From the NCBI GenBank assembly GCA_020848935.1, contig JADLHF010000077.1, positions 1-47,632 of the forward strand: a DNA stretch of 47,632 bases, given 5' to 3'. Origin of the DNA: Acetobacteraceae bacterium. GTDB lineage: Bacteria > Pseudomonadota > Alphaproteobacteria > Acetobacterales > Acetobacteraceae. Below are positions 35,867 to 44,053 of the stretch, piece by piece. The translations under genes were made by a program, and so were the position numbers. The notes under the pieces were generated by a model that did no database searches, was not told where the DNA came from, and saw nothing but the letters and a program-made list of their open reading frames with translations. The first letter of the stretch is position 1. Every line of letters begins with the position of its first letter.

Positions 35867-36387
35867 ATAAACACATGCGAAGGTGATGCGGTCCAGGAGG
35901 ATTTTTGAAGATTGGGGTGTGCGGGACAGCGTGGGGTGCGGCCGCCGGGGATGGGTGCCGGCAGGGGGGATTGGAAGAGCGCGACTCTCCGCGCGGCCTC
36001 GGCGGCTTGCCGTGTGGATTTCTGCCCGTGATGCCACGGCAGCAGGGATGAAGCGGACGGCGACGAGGTGGCGGGTTGGCTGACGGCAGGCGGAGTTCCG
36101 GTTTGCGGCCTGGACATGGTGGCGCGCGCGCGGCTGGCGCGGCGGCGGTCCGTCGCGTGGCGGGGCGTGGCTGCCCGCGCGGTATGGGAGGGATGGGCGG
36201 CGCGCTGGGGGGGCGGGAGGGGGAGTTCACCGGCGCGCCAGGCCTGGAGGAGGGCCTCGAAACGGGCGATGAGGTCGCGGAGGCGGCGGCGGATGAGGAT
36301 GAGCAGCAGCGCGCAGGCGACCGCGTCGGCCGCATGGCGGACCATGCGGCGCGGCGCGTGCGCGGGGTGGATGGTTGCTGCGTTCAT
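35851..36387 (-). CDS. Hypothetical protein, helical N-terminus and disordered Pro/Arg/Ala tail
   Basis: 178 aa. The first ~50 residues (VRHAADAVACALLLILIRRRLRDLIARFEALLQAWRAGELP) look like an amphipathic or membrane-associated helix; the rest is Pro/Arg/Ala/Ser-rich and presumably disordered, ending SHVFIVAIS. Third codon positions are nearly all G/C for the first ~95 codons, as in real genes here, then the bias fades, so the true protein may be shorter or the gene partly decayed. It appears to have a good promoter exactly placed for a leaderless message. I believe related ORFs exist in Acetobacteraceae but cannot verify this. Function unknown. Confidence 0.45.
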   Translation of the reverse strand: MNAATIHPAHAPRRMVRHAADAVACALLLILIRRRLRDLIARFEALLQAWRAGELPLPPPQRAAHPSHTARAATPRHATDRRRASRARATMSRPQTGTPPAVSQPATSSPSASSLLPWHHGQKSTRQAAEAARRVALFQSPLPAPIPGGRTPRCPAHPNLQKSSWTASPSHVFIVAIS

Positions 36388-36423
36388 GTTAGTGAATATA
36401 ATTCACCCATTGAATCGCGGCAA
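36387..36423 (-). promoter_or_regulatory. Strong sigma70-type promoter with dyad, probably leaderless
   Basis: Minus strand: -35 TTGCCG (36418-36423), exactly 17 nt spacer, -10 TATATT (36395-36400), then 7 nt to the ATG at 36387. Transcription should begin at or within a base or two of the A of ATG, giving a leaderless mRNA; no ribosome binding site is present. The -10 lies in a perfect dyad GTGAAT-TAT-ATTCAC (36392-36406), a possible operator. Confidence 0.6.
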
Positions 36424-36451
36424 GGGTTTTTTTGGCTTACCCCCATGGGGT

Positions 36452-36493
36452 CTGGGGGCCACTGCCCCCAGCGGGTGCAGGGCAGGGCCCTGC
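36452..36493 (-). repeat. GC-rich double-hairpin repeat, copy 2 (inverted)
   Basis: Perfect hairpins CTGGGGGC/GCCCCCAG (36452-36471, loop CACT) and GCAGGGC/GCCCTGC (36477-36493, loop AGG) joined by CGGGT. Compared with copy 1 the order 7 bp - ACCCG - 8 bp is exactly reversed (8 bp - CGGGT - 7 bp), while several stem bases differ on both sides, so pairing is kept. Confidence 0.85.
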
Positions 36494-36593
36494 GCTTGCC
36501 TGTCTTGTTGGGGGGGACGCGTCGAGACTCCGTGAGCGCCCCCCTCCGGCTCCCCCCGTAAAGCACGGGGGGAGAGAAGGTGAAAAGAGTGAA

Positions 36594-36640
36594 GTTTTTT
36601 TGCTTCTTTTTGTTCACAAAAAGAAGGCCTTCTTGTTTAT
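36594..36640 (-). repeat. A/T hairpin module, subtype 2 variant, single (locus D)
   Basis: Arms CTTCTTTTTGT (36603-36613) and ACAAAAAGAAG (36616-36626), preceded by AAGTTTTTTTG. Overlaps a second, 14-nt palindrome AAGAAGGCCTTCTT (36621-36634), so two alternative hairpins compete. Oriented as the 3' element of the cyclic amidohydrolase gene, about 75 nt past its stop. Confidence 0.85.
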
Positions 36641-36670
36641 TTAATTGGCGCGCACCGATCCTGTGGCTAC

Positions 36671-36706
36671 CCCTCACCCCAACCCTCTCCCCCAAGGGGA
36701 GAGGGA
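36671..36706 (-). terminator. CCCTCTCCCC-type repetitive hairpin after the cyclic amidohydrolase gene
   Basis: Perfect 10-bp stem CCCTCTCCCC (36683-36692) and GGGGAGAGGG (36696-36705) with loop CAA, plus CCCTCACCCCAA on the left. This GGGAGAGGGTTGGGGTGAGGG sequence is a widespread REP-like element in proteobacteria. It starts 10 nt after the amidohydrolase stop and could terminate it. Confidence 0.75.
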
Positions 36707-36715
36707 GTCAATTGT

Positions 36716-38089
36716 TCATGTGGATTGGCGTTTGATGAACTGGCCGTCGCCGGGGTGGCCGGTGACTTGGGTGCCGTTCCAGATGGTTTGGCCGCGCAGG
36801 ATGGTTTCGGCGACGCGGGCGCGCATGGGGCGGCCGTGGTAGGGGGACCAGCGGGTTTCGGGCCGGTCCACGATGATGGCTTCGTCGAAGGTGTAGTCGG
36901 CCGGTTCCATGACGAGGATGTCGGCGTCGAAGCCGAGTTTGAGCGCGCCTTTCCGGGGCCAGAGGCCGTGGAGCCTGGCGGTGCGTTCGGCGCAGTACAG
37001 CGCCATCAGCGTGGGCGGGAGCCCGCGTTCCTCCAGCAGGGTGAACATCAGGGGGGCGAAGGATTGCAGGCCGGTGAGGCCGGCGCCGCAGGCGAAGATG
37101 TCGGGGTCGGTCTTGCGGTCGAGCGGCCAGGGGGCGTGGTCGGTGGAGACGTAGGCGATCTTGTCGGCCAGCAGGGCGGCCCACATGCGCTCGACCTCGG
37201 CGGCGGTGCGGAAGGGGGGGTTGCACTTGCCCTTGCCGGCGAGGCGGATGATGTCGTCCTCGGTCATGCAGAGGTACTGGATGCAGGCCTCCCCGGTGGC
37301 TTGTCCGCCCTGGGCGCGGAAGTCTTCGGCGATGGCGAAGCCGCGGGCGACGGAGGAATGGGCGATGTGGACGTGGGCGCCGGTTTCCAGGCCGATTTCG
37401 AAGATCTCCAGGTCGGCCATGGTCTCGGCGAGCGGGGGGCGGGTGCGGCAGTGCCAGATGGGGGAGGTGTCGCCGCGCGCGCGGGCCTGGTCGGTGAGTT
37501 TCTCGACCAGTTCCTGGTCCTCGTTGTGGATGGCCACCGGCAGGCCGGTCTTGGCGATCTCGCGGAAGGCGGCGAGCATGGTGGGGTGGTCGATGCGGGG
37601 GAAGCGGACGGCGTCGTATTCGTAGGTGGAGAGCTTGAAGGCGGAGATGCCGGCGGCGGCGAGGCCCGCGATGGCGTCGAGCCCGCCGGTCTTCTTGATG
37701 GTACCGTAGAGCGCCATGTCGACATGGGCGGTGCGTTCGACCCAGCCGATCTTCTCGGCCAGGACCTCGGCGGAGGTGACGGCCTGGGGGCTGTCGTAGG
37801 GCATGTCGACGACGGTGGTGACGCCGCCGGCCGCCGCACTGCGGGTGGCGCCCTCGATGCCGGGCCAGCCGAGGGCGGAGGAGGTGTGCATGTGGCCGTC
37901 GACCAGGCCGGGCAGGATGTATTTGCCGGTGTGGTCGGTGGTGGCGGCGGCGGGCGGCGGGGCGCCGGTGCCGATGGCGGCGATGGTTTCGCCCCGGATG
38001 GCGACGTAGCCGCCGCGGATCACTTCGGTGGCGGTGACGATGTCGCCGAGGACGATGCGGTCGAAGGGTGTTGACATGGCTGCTTTCAT
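36716..38089 (-). CDS. Cyclic amidohydrolase (allantoinase/hydantoinase/dihydroorotase family)
   Basis: 457 aa metal-dependent hydrolase of the D-hydantoinase/allantoinase group. Metal ligands are all visible: His66 and His68 (DGHMH), the Lys152 that is carbamylated (AFKLSTYEY), His188 (AIHNED), His244 (HIAHSS) and Asp317 (STDHAPW). Allantoinase is the closest reading; hydantoinase is possible given the two downstream D-carbamoylases. The start may be Met1 (38089) or Met5 (38077). It is divergent from prpD with a 163-nt intergenic region. Confidence 0.87.
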   Translation of the reverse strand: MKAAMSTPFDRIVLGDIVTATEVIRGGYVAIRGETIAAIGTGAPPPAAATTDHTGKYILPGLVDGHMHTSSALGWPGIEGATRSAAAGGVTTVVDMPYDSPQAVTSAEVLAEKIGWVERTAHVDMALYGTIKKTGGLDAIAGLAAAGISAFKLSTYEYDAVRFPRIDHPTMLAAFREIAKTGLPVAIHNEDQELVEKLTDQARARGDTSPIWHCRTRPPLAETMADLEIFEIGLETGAHVHIAHSSVARGFAIAEDFRAQGGQATGEACIQYLCMTEDDIIRLAGKGKCNPPFRTAAEVERMWAALLADKIAYVSTDHAPWPLDRKTDPDIFACGAGLTGLQSFAPLMFTLLEERGLPPTLMALYCAERTARLHGLWPRKGALKLGFDADILVMEPADYTFDEAIIVDRPETRWSPYHGRPMRARVAETILRGQTIWNGTQVTGHPGDGQFIKRQST

Positions 38090-38252
38090 CCGGTGCTGGA
38101 GGCGGGGCAGGCTTGCCGGCGGGCGCGCGCGCTCTTACGAAGGTCCGATTCTGGATTGACGCTAGCCGTTGCGCCGCCGCCCGCCAATCCCGCGCCGGGA
38201 GGCCGGGGGCCGAGGCGCCCACCGCCACGACGACAAGCACGGAGACGCCCCG

Positions 38253-39791
38253 ATGAAGCTGCATGACGTGAAGGTCTATCCCTCGAAGGTGGCGCTGGCG
38301 CGCGAGGACCAGCTGGCCTGGAAGATGGCCGGTGTCGCCACCGACAAGGTTGCGGTCCCTCGGGACACGGCGGAGATGATCATCAACCGGGTGATCGACA
38401 ATGCGGCCGTGGCGATCGCGGCGGTCAACCGGCGGCCGGTGGTCTCGGCGCGCGGGATGGCGCTGGGCCATCCGCTGCCCAAGGCGAGCGCGTCCGAGGG
38501 CGCCACCGTGTTCGGGGTGGCAGCGGCGCGGCGGTTCAGCCCGGAATGGGCGGCGTGGGCGAACGGGACGGCGGTGCGCGAGCTGGACATGCACGACACG
38601 TTCCTGGCGGCGGATTACTCGCATCCCGGCGACAATATTCCGCCGATTCTGGCGGTGGCGCAGCACATGGGGCGGTCGGGCAAGGATCTGATCCGCGGGC
38701 TGGCGACGGGGTATGAGATCCACATCGACCTGGTGCGGGCGATCTGCCTGCATGAGCACAAGATCGACCATATCGCGCATCTGTGCCCGGCGGCGGCGGC
38801 GGGGATCGGGACGCTGCTGGGGCTGAAGCAGGAGGTGGTGTACCAGGCGGTGCAGCAGGCGGTGCATGTGAGCTTTTCCACGCGGCAGAGCCGCAAGGGC
38901 GAGATCAGCTCCTGGAAGGCGTATGCGCCGGCGCATGCGGGCAAGCTGGCGGTGGAGGCGGTGGACCGGGCGATGCGCGGGGAGGGGGCGCCGAGCCCGA
39001 TCTATGAAGGCGAGGACAGCGTGATCGCGTGGATGCTGTCGGGGCGGACGGCGCGCGACAAGGGGTTGGCGGAGCATGTCTATCACGTGCCGCTGCCGGA
39101 GCCGGGCGAGGCCAAGCGGTCGATCCTGGACAGCTACACCAAGGAGCATTCGGCGGAGTACCAGAGCCAGGCGCTGATCGACCTGGCGTTCCGGATGCGC
39201 GAGAAGATCGCGGATCTGGAGGCGGTGGCGAAGATCATCCTGCACACCTCGCACCATACGCATTATGTGATCGGCACCGGGGCGAACGATCCGCAGAAGA
39301 TGGACCCGAAGGCGAGCCGGGAGACGCTGGATCATTCGATCATGTACATCCTGGCTGTGGCCTTGCAGGACGGGCGCTGGCACCACGTGGACAGCTATGC
39401 GCCGAAGCGGGCGCAGCGGAAGGATACCGTGGCGCTGTGGCACAAGATCGAGACGCGGGAGGACCCGGCGTGGACCAGGCGGTACCATGCCACCGATCCC
39501 AACGAGCTGGCGTTCGGCGGGCGGCTGGAGGTGATCATGAAGGACGGCACGACGCTGGTGGACGAGATGGCGGTGGCCAATGCGCATCCGCTGGGGGCCA
39601 AGCCGTTCGCGCGGGAGGACTATATCCGGAAGTTCCGCATCCTGACGGAGGGGATCATCACCACGCGCGAGGCGAACCGGTTCATCGAGGCGGCGCAGAA
39701 CCTGGCCAACCTGCCGGCCGGGGAGTTGCACCAGCTGGGCGTGGCGCTGCCGGCGGGGCAGCTGGCCGAGAGCAAGCCGGGCATTTTCTGA
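38253..39791 (+). CDS. prpD: MmgE/PrpD family protein, probable 2-methylcitrate dehydratase
   Basis: 512 aa. Typical PrpD segments: FMARG-like [64 protein letters not shown], and [34 protein letters not shown]. It dehydrates 2-methylcitrate in propionate breakdown. ATG 38253 has GGAG 8 nt upstream; earlier codons in the frame lack homology. prpC follows after 13 nt, so the two form an operon. A prpB or an acnD is not in the window. Confidence 0.9.
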   Translation: MKLHDVKVYPSKVALAREDQLAWKMAGVATDKVAVPRDTAEMIINRVIDNAAVAIAAVNRRPVVSARGMALGHPLPKASASEGATVFGVAAARRFSPEWAAWANGTAVRELDMHDTFLAADYSHPGDNIPPILAVAQHMGRSGKDLIRGLATGYEIHIDLVRAICLHEHKIDHIAHLCPAAAAGIGTLLGLKQEVVYQAVQQAVHVSFSTRQSRKGEISSWKAYAPAHAGKLAVEAVDRAMRGEGAPSPIYEGEDSVIAWMLSGRTARDKGLAEHVYHVPLPEPGEAKRSILDSYTKEHSAEYQSQALIDLAFRMREKIADLEAVAKIILHTSHHTHYVIGTGANDPQKMDPKASRETLDHSIMYILAVALQDGRWHHVDSYAPKRAQRKDTVALWHKIETREDPAWTRRYHATDPNELAFGGRLEVIMKDGTTLVDEMAVANAHPLGAKPFAREDYIRKFRILTEGIITTREANRFIEAAQNLANLPAGELHQLGVALPAGQLAESKPGIF

Positions 39792-39804
39792 AGGGAACAC
39801 GACC

Positions 39805-40950
39805 ATGAGCGAGAGCAACTTCAAGCCGAAGAAATCGGTGGCGCTGTCGGGCGTGCCGGCGGGGAATACGGCGCTGTGCACGGTGGGGCGCAGCGGCAAC
39901 GATTTGAATTATCGCGGCTACGATATCCTGGATATCGCGGAGACCTGCGAGTTCGAGGAGCTGGCGCATCTGCTGGTGCATGGCGCGCTGCCGAACGTGG
40001 CGGAGCTGGCGGGGTACAAGGCGAAGTTGCGCGCATTGCGGGGCATTCCGGCGAGCGTGCGCACGGTGCTGGAGGCGATTCCGGCGGCGGCGCATCCGAT
40101 GGATGTGATGCGCACCGGGGTCTCCGCCCTGGGCTGCGCGCTGCCGGAGAAGGACGACCACAATGCCGCCGGCGCGCGCGATATCGCCGACCGGCTGATG
40201 GCGTCCTTGGGTTCGATGCTGCTGTACTGGCACCATTTCGCGCAGAACGGGCGGCGGATCGAGGTGGAGACGGATGACGACACGATCGCGGCGCATTTCC
40301 TGCATCTGTTGCATGGGGTGCCGGCGCGGGCTTCGTGGGTGCGGGCGATGCATACTTCGCTGAACCTGTATGCCGAACATGAGTTCAACGCCTCGACCTT
40401 TGCCTGTCGCGTGGTGGCGGGGACGGGGGCGGACATGCACTCGGCGATCACCGGGGGGATCGGGGCGCTGCGCGGGCCGAAGCATGGCGGGGCGAACGAG
40501 GTGGCGTTCGAGATCCAGAGCCGCTACGCGACGCCGGACGAGGCGGAGGCCGATATTCGCGCGCGGGTGGCGGCGAAGGAGGTGATCATCGGCTTTGGCC
40601 ATCCTGTCTATACGATCGCCGATCCGCGCAACAAGATCATCAAGGAGGTGGCGCGGCGGCTGTCGGCCGAGGCGGGGTCGATGAAGCTGTTCGACATCGC
40701 CGACCGCATCGAATCGGTGATGATGGATGCCAAGCGGATGTTCGCGAACCTGGATTGGCACAGCGCGGTCTCGTACTACCGGATGGGGGTGCCGACGGCG
40801 ATGTTCACGCCGCTTTTCGTGATCGCGCGGACCGCGGGGTGGAGTGCCCACATCATGGAACAGCGAGTTGACAACAAGATCATTCGGCCGACGGCGAATT
40901 ACGTCGGGCCGGATGACCAGAAGTTCGTGCCGCTGGCGCAACGCCCCTGA
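39805..40950 (+). CDS. prpC: 2-methylcitrate synthase / citrate synthase
   Basis: 381 aa, the short type I citrate-synthase fold used by PrpC. Catalytic residues: His227 in GPKHGGANE, His266 in FGHPVYT and Asp317 in ANLDWHS. The N-terminus [26 protein letters not shown] is the PrpC form (GV-AG-T-I-TVG-G-LRGYDI). It condenses propionyl-CoA with oxaloacetate. Coupled to prpD; ends at an intrinsic terminator at 40974-41007. Confidence 0.92.
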   Translation: MSESNFKPKKSVALSGVPAGNTALCTVGRSGNDLNYRGYDILDIAETCEFEELAHLLVHGALPNVAELAGYKAKLRALRGIPASVRTVLEAIPAAAHPMDVMRTGVSALGCALPEKDDHNAAGARDIADRLMASLGSMLLYWHHFAQNGRRIEVETDDDTIAAHFLHLLHGVPARASWVRAMHTSLNLYAEHEFNASTFACRVVAGTGADMHSAITGGIGALRGPKHGGANEVAFEIQSRYATPDEAEADIRARVAAKEVIIGFGHPVYTIADPRNKIIKEVARRLSAEAGSMKLFDIADRIESVMMDAKRMFANLDWHSAVSYYRMGVPTAMFTPLFVIARTAGWSAHIMEQRVDNKIIRPTANYVGPDDQKFVPLAQRP

Positions 40951-40973
40951 GGCGGTCCTGCCGGGCTTGAAAC

Positions 40974-41007
40974 GGGCGTCGCGACCGGTGGTTGCGGCGC
41001 CCTTTTT
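40974..41007 (+). terminator. Rho-independent terminator after prpC
   Basis: Stem GGGCGTCGC (40974-40982) with GCGGCGCCC (40994-41002, one T-G wobble), loop of 11 nt, then TTTTT. About 24 nt after the stop codon; the best intrinsic terminator in the window. Confidence 0.8.
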
Positions 41008-41381
41008 CATGGCGATCGGCAAGTAATGATCGCTTTTTGTTGACATGGTGTCGTGCGGCGGCGGATAGCGTTTGCAGGCATTCGTGCAACACGATTCGCA
41101 GTGGCAATCAGCGCTCGTGCACATGGATGCATCAGGGAAGGTTTCGGTCGATGGACCGCTGTCTCGCCACTGGCCCGCAGACCCCGATTGGGGACGAAAC
41201 GTTCAGCGTTGCGGTTGCACGCGGGCGTGGCGAAGGGCCGCGCGGGGGGCTGGGGCGCGGGTCGGCCGGGTTTCCCCGAATCCCGGTTTCGGAGCGCGGC
41301 GTGGAGCCGCATGCCGGACAGGACGCCGACCCCATGACTGGCTTTGCCCACTACCCACCGGCAGACAAGGAGTGCCACGAA
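41008..41381. promoter_or_regulatory. Long leader of the histone-like gene
   Basis: A consensus -35 TTGACA at 41040-41045 with GATAGC 18 nt later is a plausible promoter, which would give a 5' leader of about 300 nt. I find no convincing gene, riboswitch or RNA fold in the remaining sequence, though the space (374 nt) is large for this compact genome. Confidence 0.45.
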
Positions 41382-41903
41382 GTGACCGACGAGTCCAAGC
41401 GTGCCCAGGCGCTGGCCATGAAGGCTGGCGCCACGAAGAAGGCCGCCGCGCCCGCCAAGGCGGCGGCGAAAAAGCCGGCAGCGGCAAAGAAGGCGGCGGC
41501 GCCGAAGAAGGCGGCGGTTGCGGCCACGGCGGCGATGCCGACAAAGGCCGCGGCGCCGAAGAAGGCCGCGGCGCCCAAGGCGGCGGCAAAGGCTGCTGCG
41601 CCGAAGGCGGCTGCTCCGAAGGCGGCGGCGCCGAAGAAGGCCGCGGCACCGAAGAAGGCGGCGGTCAAGCCCGCGGCGGCGAAGGCGGCGGCACCGGCCA
41701 AGAAGGCCGCCGCGCCGAAGAAGGTTGCGGCCAAGGCGGCGGCACCGAAGACGGCCGCACCCAAGGCGGCAAAGGCTGCGGCCCCGAAGGCTGCTGCTGC
41801 GAAGGCTGCGACCCCGAAGGCGGCGGCCCCCAAGGCTGCGGCTGCGAAGGCTGCGGCCCCGAAGAAGGCGGCTGCGAAGCGGGCTGCTGCGCCGCCGGCG
41901 TGA
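41382..41903 (+). CDS. Histone H1-like Lys/Ala/Pro-rich DNA-binding protein
   Basis: 173 aa: a short N-terminus (TDESKRAQALAMKAG) followed by about 150 residues of AAAPKKAAA-type repeats, resembling the C-terminal tails of eukaryotic H1 and bacterial HC1/HC2, AlgP and related proteins. Expected to bind DNA non-specifically. Start GTG 41382, chosen because AAGGAG precedes it by 9 nt; in-frame ATG 41336 upstream is less likely. The coding DNA is highly repetitive and its length probably varies between strains. Confidence 0.85.
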   Translation: MTDESKRAQALAMKAGATKKAAAPAKAAAKKPAAAKKAAAPKKAAVAATAAMPTKAAAPKKAAAPKAAAKAAAPKAAAPKAAAPKKAAAPKKAAVKPAAAKAAAPAKKAAAPKKVAAKAAAPKTAAPKAAKAAAPKAAAAKAATPKAAAPKAAAAKAAAPKKAAAKRAAAPPA

Positions 41904-41968
41904 TGCCTGGACCAGGGGCGCCACCACGGCGAGGTGGCGCCTGCCTTGGCTTCTAGCGCGCCGGCATG

Positions 41969-42601
41969 TCAGCCGAAGGTGCGGAGCAGGTCTTCCACCT
42001 GGAGGGCCGTGAGGGTGCGCGTGGCCTGACCGCGCAGCAGCAGGTAGAGCTTGGCGGCTTCTTCCAGTTCCTCGGCGGCATGGACGGCGTCGCGCAGGTT
42101 GGCGCCGGAGACGACGGGGCCGTGATTGGCCAGCAGGATCGCGCGCGCGCCCTTGGCCGCGGCGTGGATGGCCGGCTCCATGGCAGCGTCGCCGGGGCGG
42201 TAATACGGCACCACCGGCATGCTGCGGCCGATGCGCATGACGAAATACGGCGTCAGCGGCGGGATCGGGTTGGCGGGATCGACATCCTCCAGGCAGGCCA
42301 CCGCAGTGGCCATGGTGGAGTGCAGGTGCACGACGGCGCCGGCATCGGGGCGCGCCCGGTAGAAGGCGCGGTGCATGAACACCTCCTTGGACGGCTTGTC
42401 GCCGGCGAGGTGGGTGAAGTTGTCGTCGAGCTTTGAGAGGCGCGCGGCATCCAGGCGGCCGAGCGAGGAATTGGTGGGGGTCATCAGGTAGCCGTCGGGC
42501 AGGCGGGCGCTGATGTTGCCGGCCGAGCCCACGGAGAAGCCGCGGGCGAAGAGGGAGGCCGAGAGTTCGACCAGTTGGCCGCGCAGTTCAGCTTCGGTCA
42601 T
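41969..42601 (-). CDS. otnC: Class II aldolase family protein, probable 3-oxo-tetronate 4-phosphate decarboxylase
   Basis: 210 aa. Zn ligands His92 and His94 (HLHST), His160 (ANHG) and catalytic Glu73 are present, with SAGNIS near 26-31. OtnC is favoured over FucA or AraD by the otnK gene immediately upstream on the same strand. The reaction releases CO2 and dihydroxyacetone phosphate. A double A/T hairpin module lies between the two genes. Confidence 0.85.
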   Translation of the reverse strand: MTEAELRGQLVELSASLFARGFSVGSAGNISARLPDGYLMTPTNSSLGRLDAARLSKLDDNFTHLAGDKPSKEVFMHRAFYRARPDAGAVVHLHSTMATAVACLEDVDPANPIPPLTPYFVMRIGRSMPVVPYYRPGDAAMEPAIHAAAKGARAILLANHGPVVSGANLRDAVHAAEELEEAAKLYLLLRGQATRTLTALQVEDLLRTFG

Positions 42602-42631
42602 GGCACGTTCCTGTTGCCGAGGCGGGATCAG

Positions 42632-42765
42632 TCAGAAGGAAGGTCTTCTTTTTCTGCAGAAAAAGAAGCAAAAAGACTTTATTCATTTCAGGCAGCCGTA
42701 TGACGTGCTGATGATTGAAAGTTTTTTGGTTCTTTTTTTCAAAAAAGAACATGCTTTCTTGCTCC
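42632..42765. repeat. Paired A/T hairpin modules, subtypes 2 and 1 (locus E)
   Basis: Lies inside the otnK-otnC unit. Subtype 2 is a perfect 24-nt palindrome (42645-42668, centre CTGCAG). Subtype 1 has arms GTTCTTTTTT (42729-42738) and AAAAAAGAAC (42741-42750) and follows the otnK stop. Between them CAGC-CGT and ACG-TGCTG form a central stem, flanked by ACTTTATTCAT and ATGATTGAAAGT. Confidence 0.88.
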
Positions 42766-42777
42766 CTCAGGCACCCG

Positions 42778-44052
42778 TCAGGCGGCGCCTGTACTGGCGA
42801 ATGCCTTGAGGAAGAAATCCGGCGCGCCGAAATTGCCGCTTTTCAGTGCCAGTTTCATGGTGGGACCGCTGCCTTCGGCCAGGGTCCAGGGCACGCCGGG
42901 GTCGATCTCGGCGCCGATGCGCAGGCTGCGCACGCCCAGCTTCATCGCCACGGCGCCCGAGGTTTCGCCGCCGGCGACGACCAGGTTGCGCACGCCGCGC
43001 GCGACGAGGCCTTCGGCGATGGCGGCCATGGCGGTTTCGATCAGCGTGCCGGCGGCCTCGCGGCCCAGCTTCGCCTGCAGGGCGGCGACCTGTTCGGGCG
43101 GGGCGGAGGCGGCGATCAGCACCGGCACGGCGCCCAGCTTGCCGTCGGCCCAGGCCAGTGCCTGTTGCGCCAGGGCGGCGGCGTCTGGCGTGGCGAGGGC
43201 GTCGAGCTGGAGGGTGGGAACCACCTCGCGCGCGCGGCCGATCTGGAACAGGGTGGCGCGCGAGCAGGAGCCGGCGAGGACGGCGGCGTGGCCTGCGATG
43301 TCGGGCAGGGCGCCGGGGTTGGCCTGGACCGCGAGTTTGCCGGCGCGGCGGAAATTCTCCGGCAGGCCGATGGCGATGCCGGAGCCGCCGGTGAGCAGGG
43401 CGTGGCTTTCGGCGGCCTCACCGATGGCGCGCAGGTTGGCGTCGGTGACGGCATCGGTGATGGCGTAGCGGTGGCCCTGTTCCTTCAGCGCGGTCATGGC
43501 GCGGCGGGTGGCGACGGCACCTTGCTCGACGGTGGCGAAGGGGACGAGGCCGACGGTGCCGGAGGTCTGGCGGCCGAGGACGCGGACAAGGTTGGCATCC
43601 GTCATCGGGGTGAGCGGGTGGTTCTGCATGCCGCTTTCGTTGAGCAGCACGTTTCCGACGAAGAGATGGCCCATGTAGATGCTGCGGCCGTTGACCGGGA
43701 AGGCGGGGCAGGCGAGCGCGAAGCCGCAACCCAGCGCGGCGACCAGGGCGTCGGCGACCGGGCCGATATTGCCTTCGTCGGTGCTGTCGAAGGTGGAGCA
43801 GTATTTGAAGAAGAACTGCGCGCAGCCGGCGGATTTCAGCCAGTCCAGTGCGGCGAGGCTTTCGGATACCGCCTGGGCGACCGGGGCGGTGCGGGATTTC
43901 AGGGCGACGATGATGGCGTCGGCATCCGGTACCGGGTCGCCGGGAGCCGGCGCGCCGATCACCTGGACGGTGCGCATGCCGTTGCGGACCAGGGTGGAGG
44001 CGAGGTCGGTGGCGCCGGTGAAGTCGTCGGCGATGCATCCCAGAAGGGGCAT
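42778..44052 (-). CDS. otnK: 3-oxo-tetronate kinase (DUF1537 family)
   Basis: 424 aa four-carbon acid sugar kinase. N-terminal sugar-binding domain starts GCIADDFTGATDLAS; the middle has KYCSTFDSTDEGNIGPV and CPAFPVNGR; the nucleotide-binding C-terminal domain has VAGGETSGAVAMKLG and GAEIDPGVPW. It phosphorylates 3-oxo-tetronate for OtnC. ATG 44052 follows the methyltransferase stop by one nt. The substrate side of the pathway (dehydrogenase and isomerase) may be the pair at 23.6-25.3 kb. Confidence 0.88.
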   Translation of the reverse strand: MPLLGCIADDFTGATDLASTLVRNGMRTVQVIGAPAPGDPVPDADAIIVALKSRTAPVAQAVSESLAALDWLKSAGCAQFFFKYCSTFDSTDEGNIGPVADALVAALGCGFALACPAFPVNGRSIYMGHLFVGNVLLNESGMQNHPLTPMTDANLVRVLGRQTSGTVGLVPFATVEQGAVATRRAMTALKEQGHRYAITDAVTDANLRAIGEAAESHALLTGGSGIAIGLPENFRRAGKLAVQANPGALPDIAGHAAVLAGSCSRATLFQIGRAREVVPTLQLDALATPDAAALAQQALAWADGKLGAVPVLIAASAPPEQVAALQAKLGREAAGTLIETAMAAIAEGLVARGVRNLVVAGGETSGAVAMKLGVRSLRIGAEIDPGVPWTLAEGSGPTMKLALKSGNFGAPDFFLKAFASTGAA

Positions 44053-44053
44053 G

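Larger units (their letters stand above)
36388..36715. other. 328-nt gap rich in repeats, no gene
   Basis: Between the hypothetical gene and the cyclic amidohydrolase. From left to right: the leaderless-type promoter, a T-rich stretch, the inverted GC-rich double hairpin (36452-36493), an A/T hairpin module (36594-36640) and a CCCTCTCCCC hairpin (36671-36706). The short ORFs here are translations of these repeats and not convincing genes. Confidence 0.75.

Noticed and set aside
36076-36561. Plus-strand ORF of 161 codons
   Set aside because: Opposite a frame with better third-position bias, runs into the GC-rich repeat, and lacks any recognisable domain.
41400-41900. Direct repeats that could be taken for a CRISPR or minisatellite array
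   Set aside because: They are codon-level repeats of the AAAPKK protein, in frame throughout, without constant repeat-spacer spacing.
41007-41927. Arg/Leu-rich ORF opposite the histone-like gene
   Set aside because: Mirror of a low-complexity coding region; no start signal or domain.
42715-42765. Short ORFs with peptides such as [12 protein letters not shown]
   Set aside because: They are translations of the hairpin modules, seen in several frames and orientations; no ribosome binding sites and no independent conservation visible.
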